Assembly: GCA_017795025.1 (NCBI GenBank) | Contig: CP051243.1 | Span: 3,186,897 to 3,250,896, forward strand | Reading direction: 5' to 3' | DNA from: Flavobacteriales bacterium | Lineage (GTDB): Bacteria; Bacteroidota; Bacteroidia; Flavobacteriales; Schleiferiaceae | DNA: 64,000 nt | The notes under the pieces: model-generated | Told to the model about the DNA's origin: nothing | Databases searched by the model: none | The model's input: only the letters and a program-made list of their open reading frames with translations | Translations under genes and position numbers: made by a program | Part shown: positions 18,395 through 27,741 of the stretch, piece by piece | How the letters are laid out: each line of letters starts with the position of its first letter | Position numbering within the stretch: position 1 is the stretch's first letter

Positions 18395-19297
18395 ATGTCG
18401 ATTAAGGTATCGAATCTCACAAAATTATATGGCGAGCAAAAGGCTTTAGATGAGGTCTCCTTTAGTATTTCTAAGGGAGAAATTGTAGGCTTTTTGGGAC
18501 CAAATGGCGCTGGAAAGTCTACTATGATGAAGGTACTCACGGGCTATATCCCACAATCGGAAGGGGAGGCCTTGGTTTGCGACTTGAACATAGAAGACGA
18601 TAGTATCGCGGTACGTCGCAAGGTGGGTTACCTGCCCGAGCATAACCCACTTTATTTGGAGATGTACGTTAAGGAGTACCTCAATTTTATGGCAGGTGTC
18701 CATCAGGTAAATCGCACCAAGGTGGATGAAATGATTGAAAAAGTTGGCCTAGTTCCAGAAAGAAATAAGCGCTTGGGTCAACTGTCGAAGGGATATCGTC
18801 AGCGCGTGGGCTTGGCCGCCGCCTTGCTGCACGAACCGGAAGTGCTCATTTTAGATGAGCCCACTACCGGACTAGATGTTAATCAGCTCGTCGAAATACG
18901 CCAATTAATTAAAGAGGCCGGTGCCGATAAAACCGTAATGCTAAGCACGCATATCATGCAAGAGGTGGAATTTCTTTGCGACCGCGTGATTATCATCAAT
19001 AAAGGAAAAATTGTGGCCGACCGCCCTATCGAAGACTTAAAGCAACTCACCTTAGGAACGGTTTACCAAGTAGAGTTTGATAAAGAGGTTTCGAAATCGG
19101 GTTTGCGAAAGATCAATGGCCTAAAAGGGCTTGAGGATTTAGGGGCCAACAAATGGCTACTGGAAGCTCGTCCTGATATAGATTTACGCGCCGGAGTTTT
19201 CGATTTCGCTGTAAAAGAAGGCGCGGCCGTGCTAGAAATTCAGAAGCGTGCTGCTAGTTTAGAGGAAGTGTTTAAAAAATTGACTAGTCAGAATTAA
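18395..19297 (+). CDS. gldA: Gliding-motility ABC transporter ATP-binding subunit
   Basis: 300 residues. Walker A GPNGAGKST at ~34-42, ABC signature SKGYRQR, Walker B VLILDEPTTGLD, and a switch His in STHIMQEVEFLCDR. A C-terminal extension of ~80 residues is typical of GldA-like proteins. GldA works with GldF and GldG, which are not in this window; in Flavobacterium the three are needed for gliding. It is followed after 1 bp by a lipoprotein gene. Confidence 0.88.
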   Translation: MSIKVSNLTKLYGEQKALDEVSFSISKGEIVGFLGPNGAGKSTMMKVLTGYIPQSEGEALVCDLNIEDDSIAVRRKVGYLPEHNPLYLEMYVKEYLNFMAGVHQVNRTKVDEMIEKVGLVPERNKRLGQLSKGYRQRVGLAAALLHEPEVLILDEPTTGLDVNQLVEIRQLIKEAGADKTVMLSTHIMQEVEFLCDRVIIINKGKIVADRPIEDLKQLTLGTVYQVEFDKEVSKSGLRKINGLKGLEDLGANKWLLEARPDIDLRAGVFDFAVKEGAAVLEIQKRAASLEEVFKKLTSQN

Positions 19298-19298
19298 G

Positions 19299-20168
19299 AT
19301 GAAAAAAACCGCCCTTGCATTAATCGCTCTAAGCTTCGCAGCTTGCGACCCAGGAACAGTTGCCGAAACGGCCACCGTAATCACAAAAATGGAAGAGGAA
19401 GCAAGTAAACCACAGCGCAAGTCTCCGCCTCCTCCACCGCCATCTACAGCCAAATCGGGATTAGTTACCCAAGTTAATCCAGAAACGAAGGTTAAGAATG
19501 AAATCAATTATAAGGATGGGCTTAAAGACGGCGAGAGTAGATCTTATTACCCGAGTGGTGCCCTTTGGAAAAAGACCAATTACCAGCAAGGAAATCTGCA
19601 TGGCCTAGCGCAAATTTTTTACGAAGATGGCACCCTGAAGCGGGAGGCGAACTATAAGGATGACCAACGCGATGGTGCCTATACCGAGTTTTTTAAAAGC
19701 GGAAATCCAAAGTTCGAAACGAGCTTTAAAAAAGGCTTGCCGCAGATTAATTACATCGAGCGGAATTATCGTGGGGAGGAAATTAAATTGCCTGAGATAG
19801 TGCACACCACGAGCAAAAAGCGAGCAGGTGGAAAATTGAATATCCGTCTGACCTTTAAGCTGGAAGGCGTGAAGCTCGGCCGTGGCTCAAGAGTTAGTTT
19901 CTATGTATTGCCCAAAGGCACCGCTTGGTCGGATTTAAGTATGGATGACATCCACAACTATATGTTGTCCTCTGGAGAGGATGAGTACTCGGCCTTCGCA
20001 GAATTGAGTCTAGAGCCAGATTATTACCTAGAGCTTGAAGGAACTATTGTAGCGGTATTTACGCATCATAGTGATATTTCTGTAGCTGTTAGTGAGCCCC
20101 TTGATTTACGCTTTAATAATGTGAGTGGTCCGGCCCCTACTGAGGGGCTTGATTTAGGTCACGAATAG
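19299..20168 (+). CDS. YwqK/MORN-like repeat lipoprotein
   Basis: 289 residues. Lipoprotein signal with SFAAC (Cys16), then a Pro-rich linker with six consecutive Pro at ~45-50. Residues ~64-145 hold about four MORN-like repeats of ~23 residues (DGLKDGESRSYYPSGAL, QGNLHGLAQIFYEDGTL, DDQRDGAYTEFFKSGNP). The C-terminal half is a beta-rich domain of unknown type. The gene starts 1 bp after the gldA stop and is probably coexpressed with it. No function is known; the link to gliding is only positional. Confidence 0.7.
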   Translation: MKKTALALIALSFAACDPGTVAETATVITKMEEEASKPQRKSPPPPPPSTAKSGLVTQVNPETKVKNEINYKDGLKDGESRSYYPSGALWKKTNYQQGNLHGLAQIFYEDGTLKREANYKDDQRDGAYTEFFKSGNPKFETSFKKGLPQINYIERNYRGEEIKLPEIVHTTSKKRAGGKLNIRLTFKLEGVKLGRGSRVSFYVLPKGTAWSDLSMDDIHNYMLSSGEDEYSAFAELSLEPDYYLELEGTIVAVFTHHSDISVAVSEPLDLRFNNVSGPAPTEGLDLGHE

Positions 20169-20300
20169 CAAGTCGGATTTCATAATCATTTCTCATTAAT
20201 TGATATAAATCTGTTGTTAAACAGGTGGTTAGGAGGGTGTTTATTTGGTGATAAAAGTGTATTTTCGAAAGCTTTTTTGCCCCAAAAAGTCTGATAGCCC

Positions 20301-21854
20301 ATGCTGAGAACTCGCATCTTATTGCTCTTCTTGGTTCTAAGTAATACTTTGATTTCTCAGAGTTACGAACCGGCTCCACATCAGCAGCAGCACCAACTGC
20401 CGCGAGGTGCCTATGTGGCCTGTGTGGATGATATCGTGGAAGATATGGCGGCTGGGGACAATCAAAAGTATCAGGAGCTTAAACAAACCATCCGACGTCA
20501 TAATCTCAATTTCCTGGCTTTCTATGGGCTACATTTCATTGTAGACAATAATCCCCAGGATAACCCAGAAGAGGCAGAATTGCGATTTATCCTTAATGAT
20601 CTCCATCAGCGTTTTCCTGATTTGCGGATTGGCGCGGTAGGCGGGGGTAGGTCTAATCCTAGTGCGGGAAAAATTTCGGCTCAAGAGTTTGAGCGTTTGC
20701 AAACCGATGGTTTTTTATTACGCCCCTTATCTGATGAAGCTTGCCCAAGGGAGGTCCCCGGACACCTTAGTCTTGGAAAATTAAATAGGCTAATGAATCC
20801 CTACCGACCTAGTGTCGAGGAGCAATATCAAGCGGAAGTAGTTAAGTATTTTGCCCGAATTGCCAGTGCCTATGGCTTTGCAGCTCCCGAATCTAGAAGA
20901 CTGGATAAGGAGCAGAGCGGAAAATCTAGCGGGACTAAAGATTTTTTCGACCATTTAGTTTTAGAGGACGAATGGTGGTGGCGACACGGAACGGTGCGCG
21001 CCAATTTAGATGACCACCTGTCTTTACTGCGAGCAATGCGTTCTATCCTGCATTTAAGTCACGCCTGCGAAGCAAAGGTCATTACCTACGAAAATGTACA
21101 GCACGATATTACTGGCGTAAGTCCAATGGAGGTGCAAGCGGCAGAAATTGCGGTATTAAGTGATCGCGTATTTGTGACCCATTATTTTAAATGTGTGCCC
21201 AATACCTTAGAGCGCTACTGTGAGGCTATTGAAGCCTGGGGTTCTATAAACAGTTTGGGTACAGAATTATGGCCCTTGTTTTCTTCGGAAGATGCCTCGG
21301 CAAAAGTGTCCTGCTCGCGTTTTGATCCCAGCTTAGCTTGGAACGACTTCTGGGGCGTTTGGATGGATACAACCTATAATGCCAATAATTTACCTCAGCA
21401 AGTATGTCCCGGTCCGGGTCATCCCGGTTACGGTTTTCCTTACGAGGCAGATGAGGCGGAGGACCTATACCTTTTACGACTCGATAGCGCGGCAGAAGCG
21501 CAATCCCTTCCCCTAAGTTCCTGTACCAGTTTCCAAGCGGGTAACTTTAAGCCTGAAGGTTTTATGTGGTTTATAGCCCATTTAATGGATCCGCATGGAC
21601 GCAGTCATGTGAACGTAGAGGAGTACGAAGCGAGCCTGCTTCAAACCCCGGTGCTATTTCCAAATCCTGCCAAAGGAGCAATAGCTATCAGTCGTGGTCG
21701 AGCGATCAGTTTACAAAACCTTTCGGGTAAAAAGCTTTCACTGCAATTGGTCGGTGATCAAGTTGATGTCTCTCATCTGCCGCAAGGCCTTTACCTTTTA
21801 GAGGTCCTAGATGAGGAACAAACTTACTTCCTGCGTTTTTACAAGCAGGACTAA
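20301..21854 (+). CDS. Secreted protein with type A T9SS sorting domain, unknown function
   Basis: 517 residues. Signal peptide at 1-19 (LLFLVLSNTLISQ). Residues ~35-400 form a domain I do not recognise; patterns such as HNLNFLAFYGLHFIV and RIGAVGGG suggest alternating strands and helices, perhaps a TIM-barrel-like fold. The last ~70 residues carry the type A sorting signal: LFPNPAKGAIAIS, then HLPQGLYLLEVL and a short basic end. Export by the type IX system is therefore likely. A separate gene, convergent with der. Confidence 0.65.
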   Translation: MLRTRILLLFLVLSNTLISQSYEPAPHQQQHQLPRGAYVACVDDIVEDMAAGDNQKYQELKQTIRRHNLNFLAFYGLHFIVDNNPQDNPEEAELRFILNDLHQRFPDLRIGAVGGGRSNPSAGKISAQEFERLQTDGFLLRPLSDEACPREVPGHLSLGKLNRLMNPYRPSVEEQYQAEVVKYFARIASAYGFAAPESRRLDKEQSGKSSGTKDFFDHLVLEDEWWWRHGTVRANLDDHLSLLRAMRSILHLSHACEAKVITYENVQHDITGVSPMEVQAAEIAVLSDRVFVTHYFKCVPNTLERYCEAIEAWGSINSLGTELWPLFSSEDASAKVSCSRFDPSLAWNDFWGVWMDTTYNANNLPQQVCPGPGHPGYGFPYEADEAEDLYLLRLDSAAEAQSLPLSSCTSFQAGNFKPEGFMWFIAHLMDPHGRSHVNVEEYEASLLQTPVLFPNPAKGAIAISRGRAISLQNLSGKKLSLQLVGDQVDVSHLPQGLYLLEVLDEEQTYFLRFYKQD

Positions 21855-21859
21855 GTTAC

Positions 21860-23164
21860 CTACTTCTTCCGCATAAAAATTTGAATGGGCACGCCTTTAA
21901 AGTCGTAGTGCTGACGAAGCTGATTTTCCAAGAATCGCTTGTAGGGATCTTTGATGTACTGAGGTAAATTGGCGAAAAAGGTAAAAGTGGGAACGGCGGT
22001 TGGCACCTGAGTACAAAACTTAATCTTCACCAATTTCCCTTTCGTAGCCGGAGGTGGTGTGGCCTGAATAATAGGCAACATCAAGTCGTTGAGCTTGCTG
22101 GTGGAAATCTTCTGTTGTCGACGATCGTACACCGCAACTGCTTCTTCTACGGCTTTGTAAATACGTTGTTTGTTGTGCACCGACATAAAGATGATGGGCA
22201 CATCAGAAAATGGAGCAATACGCTCTCGAATCATGCTTTCGAACTTCTTGGCGGTATGGGTATCCTTTTCAATTAAGTCCCATTTGTTAACCAAGATTAC
22301 GATTCCTTTTTTGTTACGTTCGGCAAGGGAGAAGATGGCCAAATCCTGGCCTTCAAAGCCGCGCTCGGCATCTACGATAAGTAAGCAAATGTCGGCTTCT
22401 TCAATGGCACGTACGGAGCGCAGCACGCTGTAAAACTCAAGGTTTTCATGCACCTTGCTTTTCTTGCGTAAGCCTGCGGTATCTACCAAAAGAAAGTCTT
22501 TACCGAAAAGGTTATAACGGGTGTTTATAGAGTCACGCGTAGTGCCGGCCACATTGGTCACAATATTGCGCTCTATACCTGTAATAGCATTGATGAAGGA
22601 AGATTTCCCGGCATTGGGTCGACCAATCACGGCTATTTTGGGGATATCTAATTCTTCTTCCTCTTCTTCGGGCGGCAAGGTTTCAATTAGGGTGTCGAGG
22701 AAGTCACCGGTTCCTCCGCCATTCATGGCCGAAATATTATGAACTTCACCAAGACCCAAGCCGTAAAACTCAGCACTTTGCGTTTGGCGTAAGGCATTAT
22801 CAACCTTGTTGGCGGCAAGAATGATGGGCTTTTTTCCGCGTCGCAGTAGATTGGCTACTTCTTCATCCATTCCCGTGATACCGTCTTCCGCATCAACCAT
22901 AAAAATGATGAGGTTGGCTTCTTCAATGGCGATTTGAACCTGCTTGCGAATTTCTTCTTCGAACACATCATCACTGCCGATAATGTAGCCTCCGGTATCG
23001 ATGACCGAGAATTTTCGACCGCCCCATTCGGCTTTACCGTACAAGCGGTCGCGGGTTACCCCGGCTACCGAATCCACAATGGCCTTGCGGGCTCCAGTGA
23101 GTCGATTAAATAAAGTTGACTTCCCAACATTGGGTCGTCCTACAATGGCTACGATGCTGCCCAA
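21860..23164 (-). CDS. der: Ribosome-biogenesis GTPase Der (EngA)
   Basis: 434 residues with two tandem GTPase domains: [14 protein letters not shown] at ~8-21 with DTGG and NKVD, and [14 protein letters not shown] at ~181-194 with DTAGLR and NKWD, followed by a KH-like C-terminal domain. Acts in 50S subunit assembly. The linker between the two G domains is acidic (PPEEEEEEL). Confidence 0.97.
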   Translation of the reverse strand: MGSIVAIVGRPNVGKSTLFNRLTGARKAIVDSVAGVTRDRLYGKAEWGGRKFSVIDTGGYIIGSDDVFEEEIRKQVQIAIEEANLIIFMVDAEDGITGMDEEVANLLRRGKKPIILAANKVDNALRQTQSAEFYGLGLGEVHNISAMNGGGTGDFLDTLIETLPPEEEEEELDIPKIAVIGRPNAGKSSFINAITGIERNIVTNVAGTTRDSINTRYNLFGKDFLLVDTAGLRKKSKVHENLEFYSVLRSVRAIEEADICLLIVDAERGFEGQDLAIFSLAERNKKGIVILVNKWDLIEKDTHTAKKFESMIRERIAPFSDVPIIFMSVHNKQRIYKAVEEAVAVYDRRQQKISTSKLNDLMLPIIQATPPPATKGKLVKIKFCTQVPTAVPTFTFFANLPQYIKDPYKRFLENQLRQHYDFKGVPIQIFMRKK

Positions 23165-23179
23165 AACTTAAAATTTTGG

Positions 23180-23187
23180 CAAAGATA
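23180..23187 (-). promoter_or_regulatory. Bacteroidota -7 element (TATCTTTG) upstream of der
   Basis: TATCTTTG on the minus strand lies 16 bp before the der start codon, embedded in a run also found ahead of queD (AGCTATCTTTGCCAAAATTT in both). The -33 box is not clear. Confidence 0.4.
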
Positions 23188-23202
23188 GCTTAAAGCTAGG
23201 GC

Positions 23203-23997
23203 TTAGTCGACTAAGAGGTCCTCCGGAATTTCGCATACCGGGATAGGCTCCATTTTATGGCGGTTTGCGCGGTGAAGCCTAGTGTAAATTTCCATCACTT
23301 CAGCTTCGCGATTTTGGAAATCTTGCGCAGATTTACCCACTTTTTGCTGTTCCATGGCCCATTCTAGTTCGGGGTAGCTAGCGCCAATTTGGTCTTCATC
23401 GGTACGGTCATCACCCCATAAGCCATCGGTAGGAGGGGCCACTAAGATGTCTTCAATAACACCCATTTCCTCGGCTAAGGCATAAACCTGCGTTTTGTAG
23501 AGATCAGCAATAGGACTAATGTCTACCCCGCCATCTCCGTACTTGGTGTAAAAACCGACCCCAAAATCTTCTACTTTATTACCGGTGCCCACAACGATTT
23601 TTCCTTCTAAAGCCGCGAAATAATACAGCGTGGTCATGCGCAGTCTGGCTCGAGAGTTTACTAAACTCATCTCGCGAGCATCACTTCCGGGAACATTGGG
23701 CAAGGAACCGATGAACTGATCAAATACTGGAGTAAGGTCAACTTCAACTCGACTCACATTGGAATGCTGTTTCTGTAAATTCTCGATATGCTTTCGAGCA
23801 CGACTTACTTGCTCCGAGCTTTGGTAAATGGGCATCTCCACTAAGGTAACCGGAAAGCCAGTAGCGGCAGCTAAGCTTGAGGTAAGTGCCGAATCAATTC
23901 CACCAGAAACTCCTACCACATATCCTTTGGTGCGGGAAGCTTCGGTGTAGTCCTTCATCCAGTTTACGATGTGCTCAATTACAGCGGCGCGATTCAT
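23203..23997 (-). CDS. nadE: NAD+ synthetase (ammonia-dependent type)
   Basis: 264 residues, without the glutaminase domain, so the ammonia-dependent form. PP-loop ATP motif GVSGGIDSALT at ~28-38; later GTGNKVEDFGVGFYTKYGDG and ISPIADLYKTQV are the NaAD-binding blocks. It amidates nicotinate adenine dinucleotide to NAD. The position next to gldB and gldC is a conserved flavobacterial neighbourhood. It shares its direction with the beta-barrel gene upstream, 11 bp away. Confidence 0.95.
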   Translation of the reverse strand: MNRAAVIEHIVNWMKDYTEASRTKGYVVGVSGGIDSALTSSLAAATGFPVTLVEMPIYQSSEQVSRARKHIENLQKQHSNVSRVEVDLTPVFDQFIGSLPNVPGSDAREMSLVNSRARLRMTTLYYFAALEGKIVVGTGNKVEDFGVGFYTKYGDGGVDISPIADLYKTQVYALAEEMGVIEDILVAPPTDGLWGDDRTDEDQIGASYPELEWAMEQQKVGKSAQDFQNREAEVMEIYTRLHRANRHKMEPIPVCEIPEDLLVD

Positions 23998-24008
23998 GAT
24001 TGCAGGTT

Positions 24009-24632
24009 TTAAAAGAGAATACCAACGCTTAACGAAACATAATCGAAGCGATAGAGATATTGTTCGCTTAAACGAGGGTCTTCATCGGCCAATAGATTAT
24101 TCGCCAAAGCACGATGATACTGCAAGCGACCCAATAATTTGGTTTGACCACCAAGGTCGTATTCGGTACCTAAACCGATACGGAAGGTCGCATCGAATAA
24201 ACTGATATAGCTGCCCGCCTTATTGGTGATTTCTGGATCGAAGGTCACCTCTTCGCCGGTTTCAAAGCCCAAGGCAAAACCCATTTCGGCGTAATAGGTA
24301 AAATAGCCGAACTGACGCGTTCGCATTTTTACTTGTAAGGGAATCTGAATATATCCGGCTCGATAGGTAGTAGTGGTATCCAATATTTCTAAAGAGCCAC
24401 CGCGGTTGAGGTACTCAAAGCCCGATGAAAAAGCATAGCGCTCCGCAAAGGAATATTCTGCAAGACCGCCGAAACCAAAGAGTAAAGCCCCTCCGGTATT
24501 TACATTCGGTTGATTACTGTTGAGGTAGCTTATTTGGCTAGTGCCGATAATACCCAATTGAAAGTTACGATCTTGAGCACTTAAGTTTACACTTAAAATA
24601 AGGGCTAGAACAGCCGAAAATAATATTCGCAT
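24009..24632 (-). CDS. Outer-membrane beta-barrel protein, PorT-like
   Basis: 207 residues with a signal peptide (1-19, ...LILSVNLSAQ) and amphipathic strands typical of the outer-membrane beta-barrel/PorT-like family (LGIIGTSQISYL, YAFSSGFEYLNRGGSL, LQYHRALANNLL), ending in a hydrophobic strand with C-terminal Phe. PorT homologues include a type IX secretion component, but this family is broad and the assignment to T9SS is not supported here. Gene start is divergent from gldB, with about 40 bp between. Confidence 0.65.
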   Translation of the reverse strand: MRILFSAVLALILSVNLSAQDRNFQLGIIGTSQISYLNSNQPNVNTGGALLFGFGGLAEYSFAERYAFSSGFEYLNRGGSLEILDTTTTYRAGYIQIPLQVKMRTRQFGYFTYYAEMGFALGFETGEEVTFDPEITNKAGSYISLFDATFRIGLGTEYDLGGQTKLLGRLQYHRALANNLLADEDPRLSEQYLYRFDYVSLSVGILF

Positions 24633-24649
24633 AGATGCTTAGTTTTGAG

Positions 24650-24657
24650 CAAAATTA
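24650..24657 (-). promoter_or_regulatory. Bacteroidota -7 element (TAATTTTG) for the beta-barrel gene
   Basis: TAATTTTG on the minus strand, 18 bp ahead of the start codon at 24632; no convincing -33 box at the expected distance. Confidence 0.35.
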
Positions 24658-24671
24658 AGACCCTTCCTAGA

Positions 24672-25655
24672 ATGATGCGCTTTTTAAGATTGCTTTTTAT
24701 GATGACGACCCTTTTCATGGTCGCGATTTCCTGTGAAGATCGTCCTAAGGTTAATCTGAGTAAAATTTCCATCGACACCGAAATTCAGCGTTTTGATCGG
24801 GCGTTCTACAATACGGATAGCAGCAAAGTTTTGGAGGAGTTAGCCGAACTACAAAGGAATTACGCTCCGTTTTTCAGTACCGAGACGGAAGCGATTTTTT
24901 GGCGAAACCAACGTAAGGATGCCTTACAGAATGAGTTGTTTAAAAAAACGGAAGCGGTTTTTGGAGATATGACTTCGGAGTCGGAAAAACTGAATAATCT
25001 CATTAAGCGCTATTATTATTACTTCGGAACTAAGGATACCCTGGAAGTTTACACTTACCTATCAAGGCTGGATTTCAATTTTCCGGTAGTTTACGCCAAG
25101 CCCTATGTTTTTGTGGCTCTCGATTTATATTTAGGAGAGGCAGGGGCCAAATTCTATTCGGGTCTCCCTTTGTACTTACAGTACGATCGTCAACCTGCTT
25201 TTTTAACGCGGGATGTGGCCTTTGCGATTGCGGAAGCTCAGGTTCCTCCACCCAAAAATCCAATGAGTTTGTTAGACGCTATGGTCTATAAAGGGAAGAT
25301 TTTAAAGCTTACCGAAATGCTTTTAGAGGAGGTAGAAGAGTCTACTTTACTTCGCTATCCACCTAAGAAACATGCTTTTAGTGTGGACCATGAAAAGGAT
25401 ATGTGGATTTACTTTATTGAGCAGGAATTACTCTTTGACACTTCGGACGAGTTAAAGCGGCGTTTTATTGAAGTAGCACCGTTTTCGAAATTTCGGACCC
25501 AAATTGATGCCGAAACACCTGGGCAAATTGGCTGGTGGTTTGGTTACCGCATTGTAGACTCTTGGTTAGAGGAATACCCGGAAATGGCCTTGCAAGACTG
25601 GTTAAAGGAGCTTGATTCGCGCAAGATTTTGAAGTTGTCGCAATACAAACCTTAA
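24672..25655 (+). CDS. gldB: Gliding-motility lipoprotein GldB
   Basis: 327 residues. The ATG at 24672 (a second follows directly) gives the signal peptide and lipobox AISC expected of GldB; an earlier TTG at 24645 is less likely. Typical blocks are seen: IQRFDRAFYNTDS, NYAPFFSTETEAIFW, and the ending ETPGQIGWWFGYRIVDSWL. GldB is required for gliding in Flavobacterium; its biochemical role is not known. The gldB-gldC pair beside nadE is the arrangement known from other Flavobacteriia. The adjacent gldC begins 40 bp later. Confidence 0.93.
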   Translation: MMRFLRLLFMMTTLFMVAISCEDRPKVNLSKISIDTEIQRFDRAFYNTDSSKVLEELAELQRNYAPFFSTETEAIFWRNQRKDALQNELFKKTEAVFGDMTSESEKLNNLIKRYYYYFGTKDTLEVYTYLSRLDFNFPVVYAKPYVFVALDLYLGEAGAKFYSGLPLYLQYDRQPAFLTRDVAFAIAEAQVPPPKNPMSLLDAMVYKGKILKLTEMLLEEVEESTLLRYPPKKHAFSVDHEKDMWIYFIEQELLFDTSDELKRRFIEVAPFSKFRTQIDAETPGQIGWWFGYRIVDSWLEEYPEMALQDWLKELDSRKILKLSQYKP

Positions 25656-25671
25656 TTTCAAAAAGGGCCTT

Positions 25672-25679
25672 TACCTTTG
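25672..25679 (+). promoter_or_regulatory. Bacteroidota -7 element (TACCTTTG) upstream of gldC
   Basis: TACCTTTG is 15 bp ahead of the gldC ATG, so gldC may have its own promoter besides readthrough from gldB. The -33 box is weak. Confidence 0.4.
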
Positions 25680-25694
25680 CGGCAAAATTCTCAC

Positions 25695-26036
25695 ATGGCT
25701 GTAGCACATCGTTCGGATATAAAGATTAACATAGGTTTAGATGAAAACCGTGTCCCAGAAGAAATGAATTGGTCGGCTCCCGACAGTGGAGTAGACAATG
25801 CCAAAACCAAAGCGGCAATGATTTCTATTTGGGATGAAAAGGCTCAGGAAACGCTGCGCATTGATCTATGGACTAAGGACATGCCTCTGGATCAGATGAA
25901 AAAATACATTCATCAAAATCTCATGGCCATGGCCGATACCTTGGAGCGCGCGGGCGGAGAAGCTGATTATGCCAAAGAATTACGCGAGTATGCCCTCGAT
26001 CTGGGTGAGCGTATGAATGTCTTGAAGCGCGGTTAA
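25695..26036 (+). CDS. gldC: Gliding-motility protein GldC
   Basis: 113 residues. The start at 25695 (MAVAHRSDIKINIGLDENRVPE) fits the family; an in-frame Met six codons upstream overlaps the -7 element. The blocks MNWSAPDSGV and DLWTKDMPLDQMKKYIHQ are typical. GldC is a soluble, all-alpha/beta protein implicated in gliding through its link with GldB; its exact role is unknown. Ends 3 bp before the convergent engB stop. Confidence 0.93.
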   Translation: MAVAHRSDIKINIGLDENRVPEEMNWSAPDSGVDNAKTKAAMISIWDEKAQETLRIDLWTKDMPLDQMKKYIHQNLMAMADTLERAGGEADYAKELREYALDLGERMNVLKRG

Positions 26037-26039
26037 ACT

Positions 26040-26648
26040 TTAATCCGCGATTCCAATCTGTTTATTGATTTCTCCGATATAGCTTAATAGCTCTTCTTTA
26101 CCGGCCCCCGTTTCGGCTGAGGTAGCAAAGTAAACCGGAATTTGCGCCCAGGTTTCGAGCATTTTCTTGTGGTAAGCCTTTAGGTGCTTATTTAATTGAT
26201 TGCCCTTTAACTTGTCGATTTTGGTATAGACCATACTAAAGGGAATCTGGTTTTCGCCTAGCCATTCCATAAACTCCAAATCAATTTGCTGCGGGGGGAT
26301 TCGAGAGTCGATTAATACAAAGAGGTTGGCTAAGGTTTTGCGCTCCAAAATGTAGTCCTCAATCATTTTCTGAAATTTCTGGCGCGAAGTTTTACTCACC
26401 TTGGCGTAACCATAGCCGGGGAGGTCGACCAAATACCAATTTTGATTGATGGTAAAATGATTGATTAGCTGAGTTTTTCCCGGTGTAGAAGAAGTGTGCG
26501 CCAGTTTTTTGTGATTAGCCAGTCTATTGATTAAGCTAGATTTACCCACATTGGAACGCCCGATAAAGGCGTATTCTGGTTTTCCATCGTCGGGACATTG
26601 ATGCAGTTTACTGCTACTTGCTAAAAACTCTGCTTGTTTAATTTCCAT
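26040..26648 (-). CDS. engB: Ribosome-biogenesis GTP-binding protein YihA/EngB
   Basis: 202 residues. G motifs seen: GRSNVGKSSLIN (G1), the TPGKTQLIN region (G2), DLPGYG (G3) and TKIDK (G4). It helps 50S subunit assembly. The start at 26648 (MEIKQAEFLASSS) is the family norm; the upstream in-frame Met at 26678 would lie before the promoter element. A -7 box ends only 4 bp before this ATG, so the mRNA may be leaderless. Confidence 0.95.
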   Translation of the reverse strand: MEIKQAEFLASSSKLHQCPDDGKPEYAFIGRSNVGKSSLINRLANHKKLAHTSSTPGKTQLINHFTINQNWYLVDLPGYGYAKVSKTSRQKFQKMIEDYILERKTLANLFVLIDSRIPPQQIDLEFMEWLGENQIPFSMVYTKIDKLKGNQLNKHLKAYHKKMLETWAQIPVYFATSAETGAGKEELLSYIGEINKQIGIAD

Positions 26649-26652
26649 GCGG

Positions 26653-26660
26653 CAAAGGTA
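26653..26660 (-). promoter_or_regulatory. Bacteroidota -7 element (TACCTTTG) at the engB start
   Basis: TACCTTTG on the minus strand leaves 4 bp to the engB ATG. With transcription usually starting about 5-7 bp past this element, the transcript would carry almost no 5' leader. Confidence 0.4.
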
Positions 26661-26689
26661 GGGGAAGGAACTGAACAAGCTAGGGGTGT

Positions 26690-27553
26690 TTATAGGGCTT
26701 CTATTTTACCATCACCGCTATAATAAACACCTAGGTAGCAAGACCAATTGAGCGTACCATGGTAATGATAAAGCTCTCCTTTAGCAAAAAAAGTTGTGTA
26801 TGTCTGTGCTTGTCGAGGGCCTTCTAATTTGAACCCACCTAGGCTAATTCCGTTGTTTTGAGGGCTTAGTATGCCTTCTTTCCGAAACTGGTATTTACGC
26901 ACATTAAAGCTATCGGGAGCTACAGACTCTTCTAAAAACTCCAAGCCAATGTAAAAGGTGTCGGAAACACATCGCCAAAAACCGGTTGGCAAGTTATAGT
27001 AGGAGTTCTCAATCTTGAGGGGTACGGAAAGTGGTTTAGATTTGGCAAGTATCTTCTTCCTCTTATCGCAAAGCACCACCCTTAAATAGTTACTAGAGTG
27101 ATGTGACTCTTTAACAAATATCTTCAGGCTATCAATAATTACAGGCTTTTCGGAATAAACTCTTCGGAAGATAGACTCCCCGGCTCCTCGTTGAAAAACT
27201 TTTCGTGGCTTGGCATCTTTTAAAAAGTGGGTTTTAGTCCCATTGGTAGAGAGTAGAACCTCATCCAGCACATAAACATCCGGTTCTAAATAAACTTGGT
27301 TTGAGAATGGTGAAAGTAAGATCCTTTCTTTATATCCAAAAGCACTAATGCGCAGGCTATCCGATTCTAAAATATTGCCGCAAAAGCGACCTTGGGAATT
27401 ACTACTGAAATTTAGTTCTCCAATTCTCATGTAAACAAAGGGGATGGTGGAGCTGTCGCTAGCGTCCAGGAATTGGATGCATCTACTACTTTGTGCTTCG
27501 GCGTATAAAAGAGAGAAGATTACTATAATTGAGCTATGAAGGAGTTCTTTCAA
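26690..27553 (-). CDS. Hypothetical secreted protein with an N-terminal carboxypeptidase-regulatory-like domain
   Basis: Probable start TTG at 27553, giving a 287-residue protein with a signal peptide (LLHSSIIVIFSLLYAEAQ) right at the N-terminus. The frame is open back to an ATG at 27748, but that reading begins inside the divergent GDSL gene and would bury the signal peptide at residue 66. After cleavage comes a segment like the carboxypeptidase-D regulatory/CNA-B-like fold (IQFLDASDSSTIPFVYMRIG, then SNSQGRFCGN), and then a beta-rich region without a recognised family. It contains several Cys. Composition is more AT-rich than the neighbours. Function unknown. Confidence 0.55.
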   Translation of the reverse strand: MKELLHSSIIVIFSLLYAEAQSSRCIQFLDASDSSTIPFVYMRIGELNFSSNSQGRFCGNILESDSLRISAFGYKERILLSPFSNQVYLEPDVYVLDEVLLSTNGTKTHFLKDAKPRKVFQRGAGESIFRRVYSEKPVIIDSLKIFVKESHHSSNYLRVVLCDKRKKILAKSKPLSVPLKIENSYYNLPTGFWRCVSDTFYIGLEFLEESVAPDSFNVRKYQFRKEGILSPQNNGISLGGFKLEGPRQAQTYTTFFAKGELYHYHGTLNWSCYLGVYYSGDGKIEAL

Positions 27554-27741
27554 AATCGTGTTTACACATGTTTTATTTTGTGAGTTTAATATGGGAATAT
27601 CGGTTGTTTTGATTTGTCTGTTTGAACGAATTGTTTGTAGAATTCTGCAGAAGCTATTTTTGGAATCAGTTTCTTTTTTAGATGTAAATCGGAACAAGTT
27701 TGATTTTAAAACCGTTAAGATTTGAACCAAGCTATTTTTAA

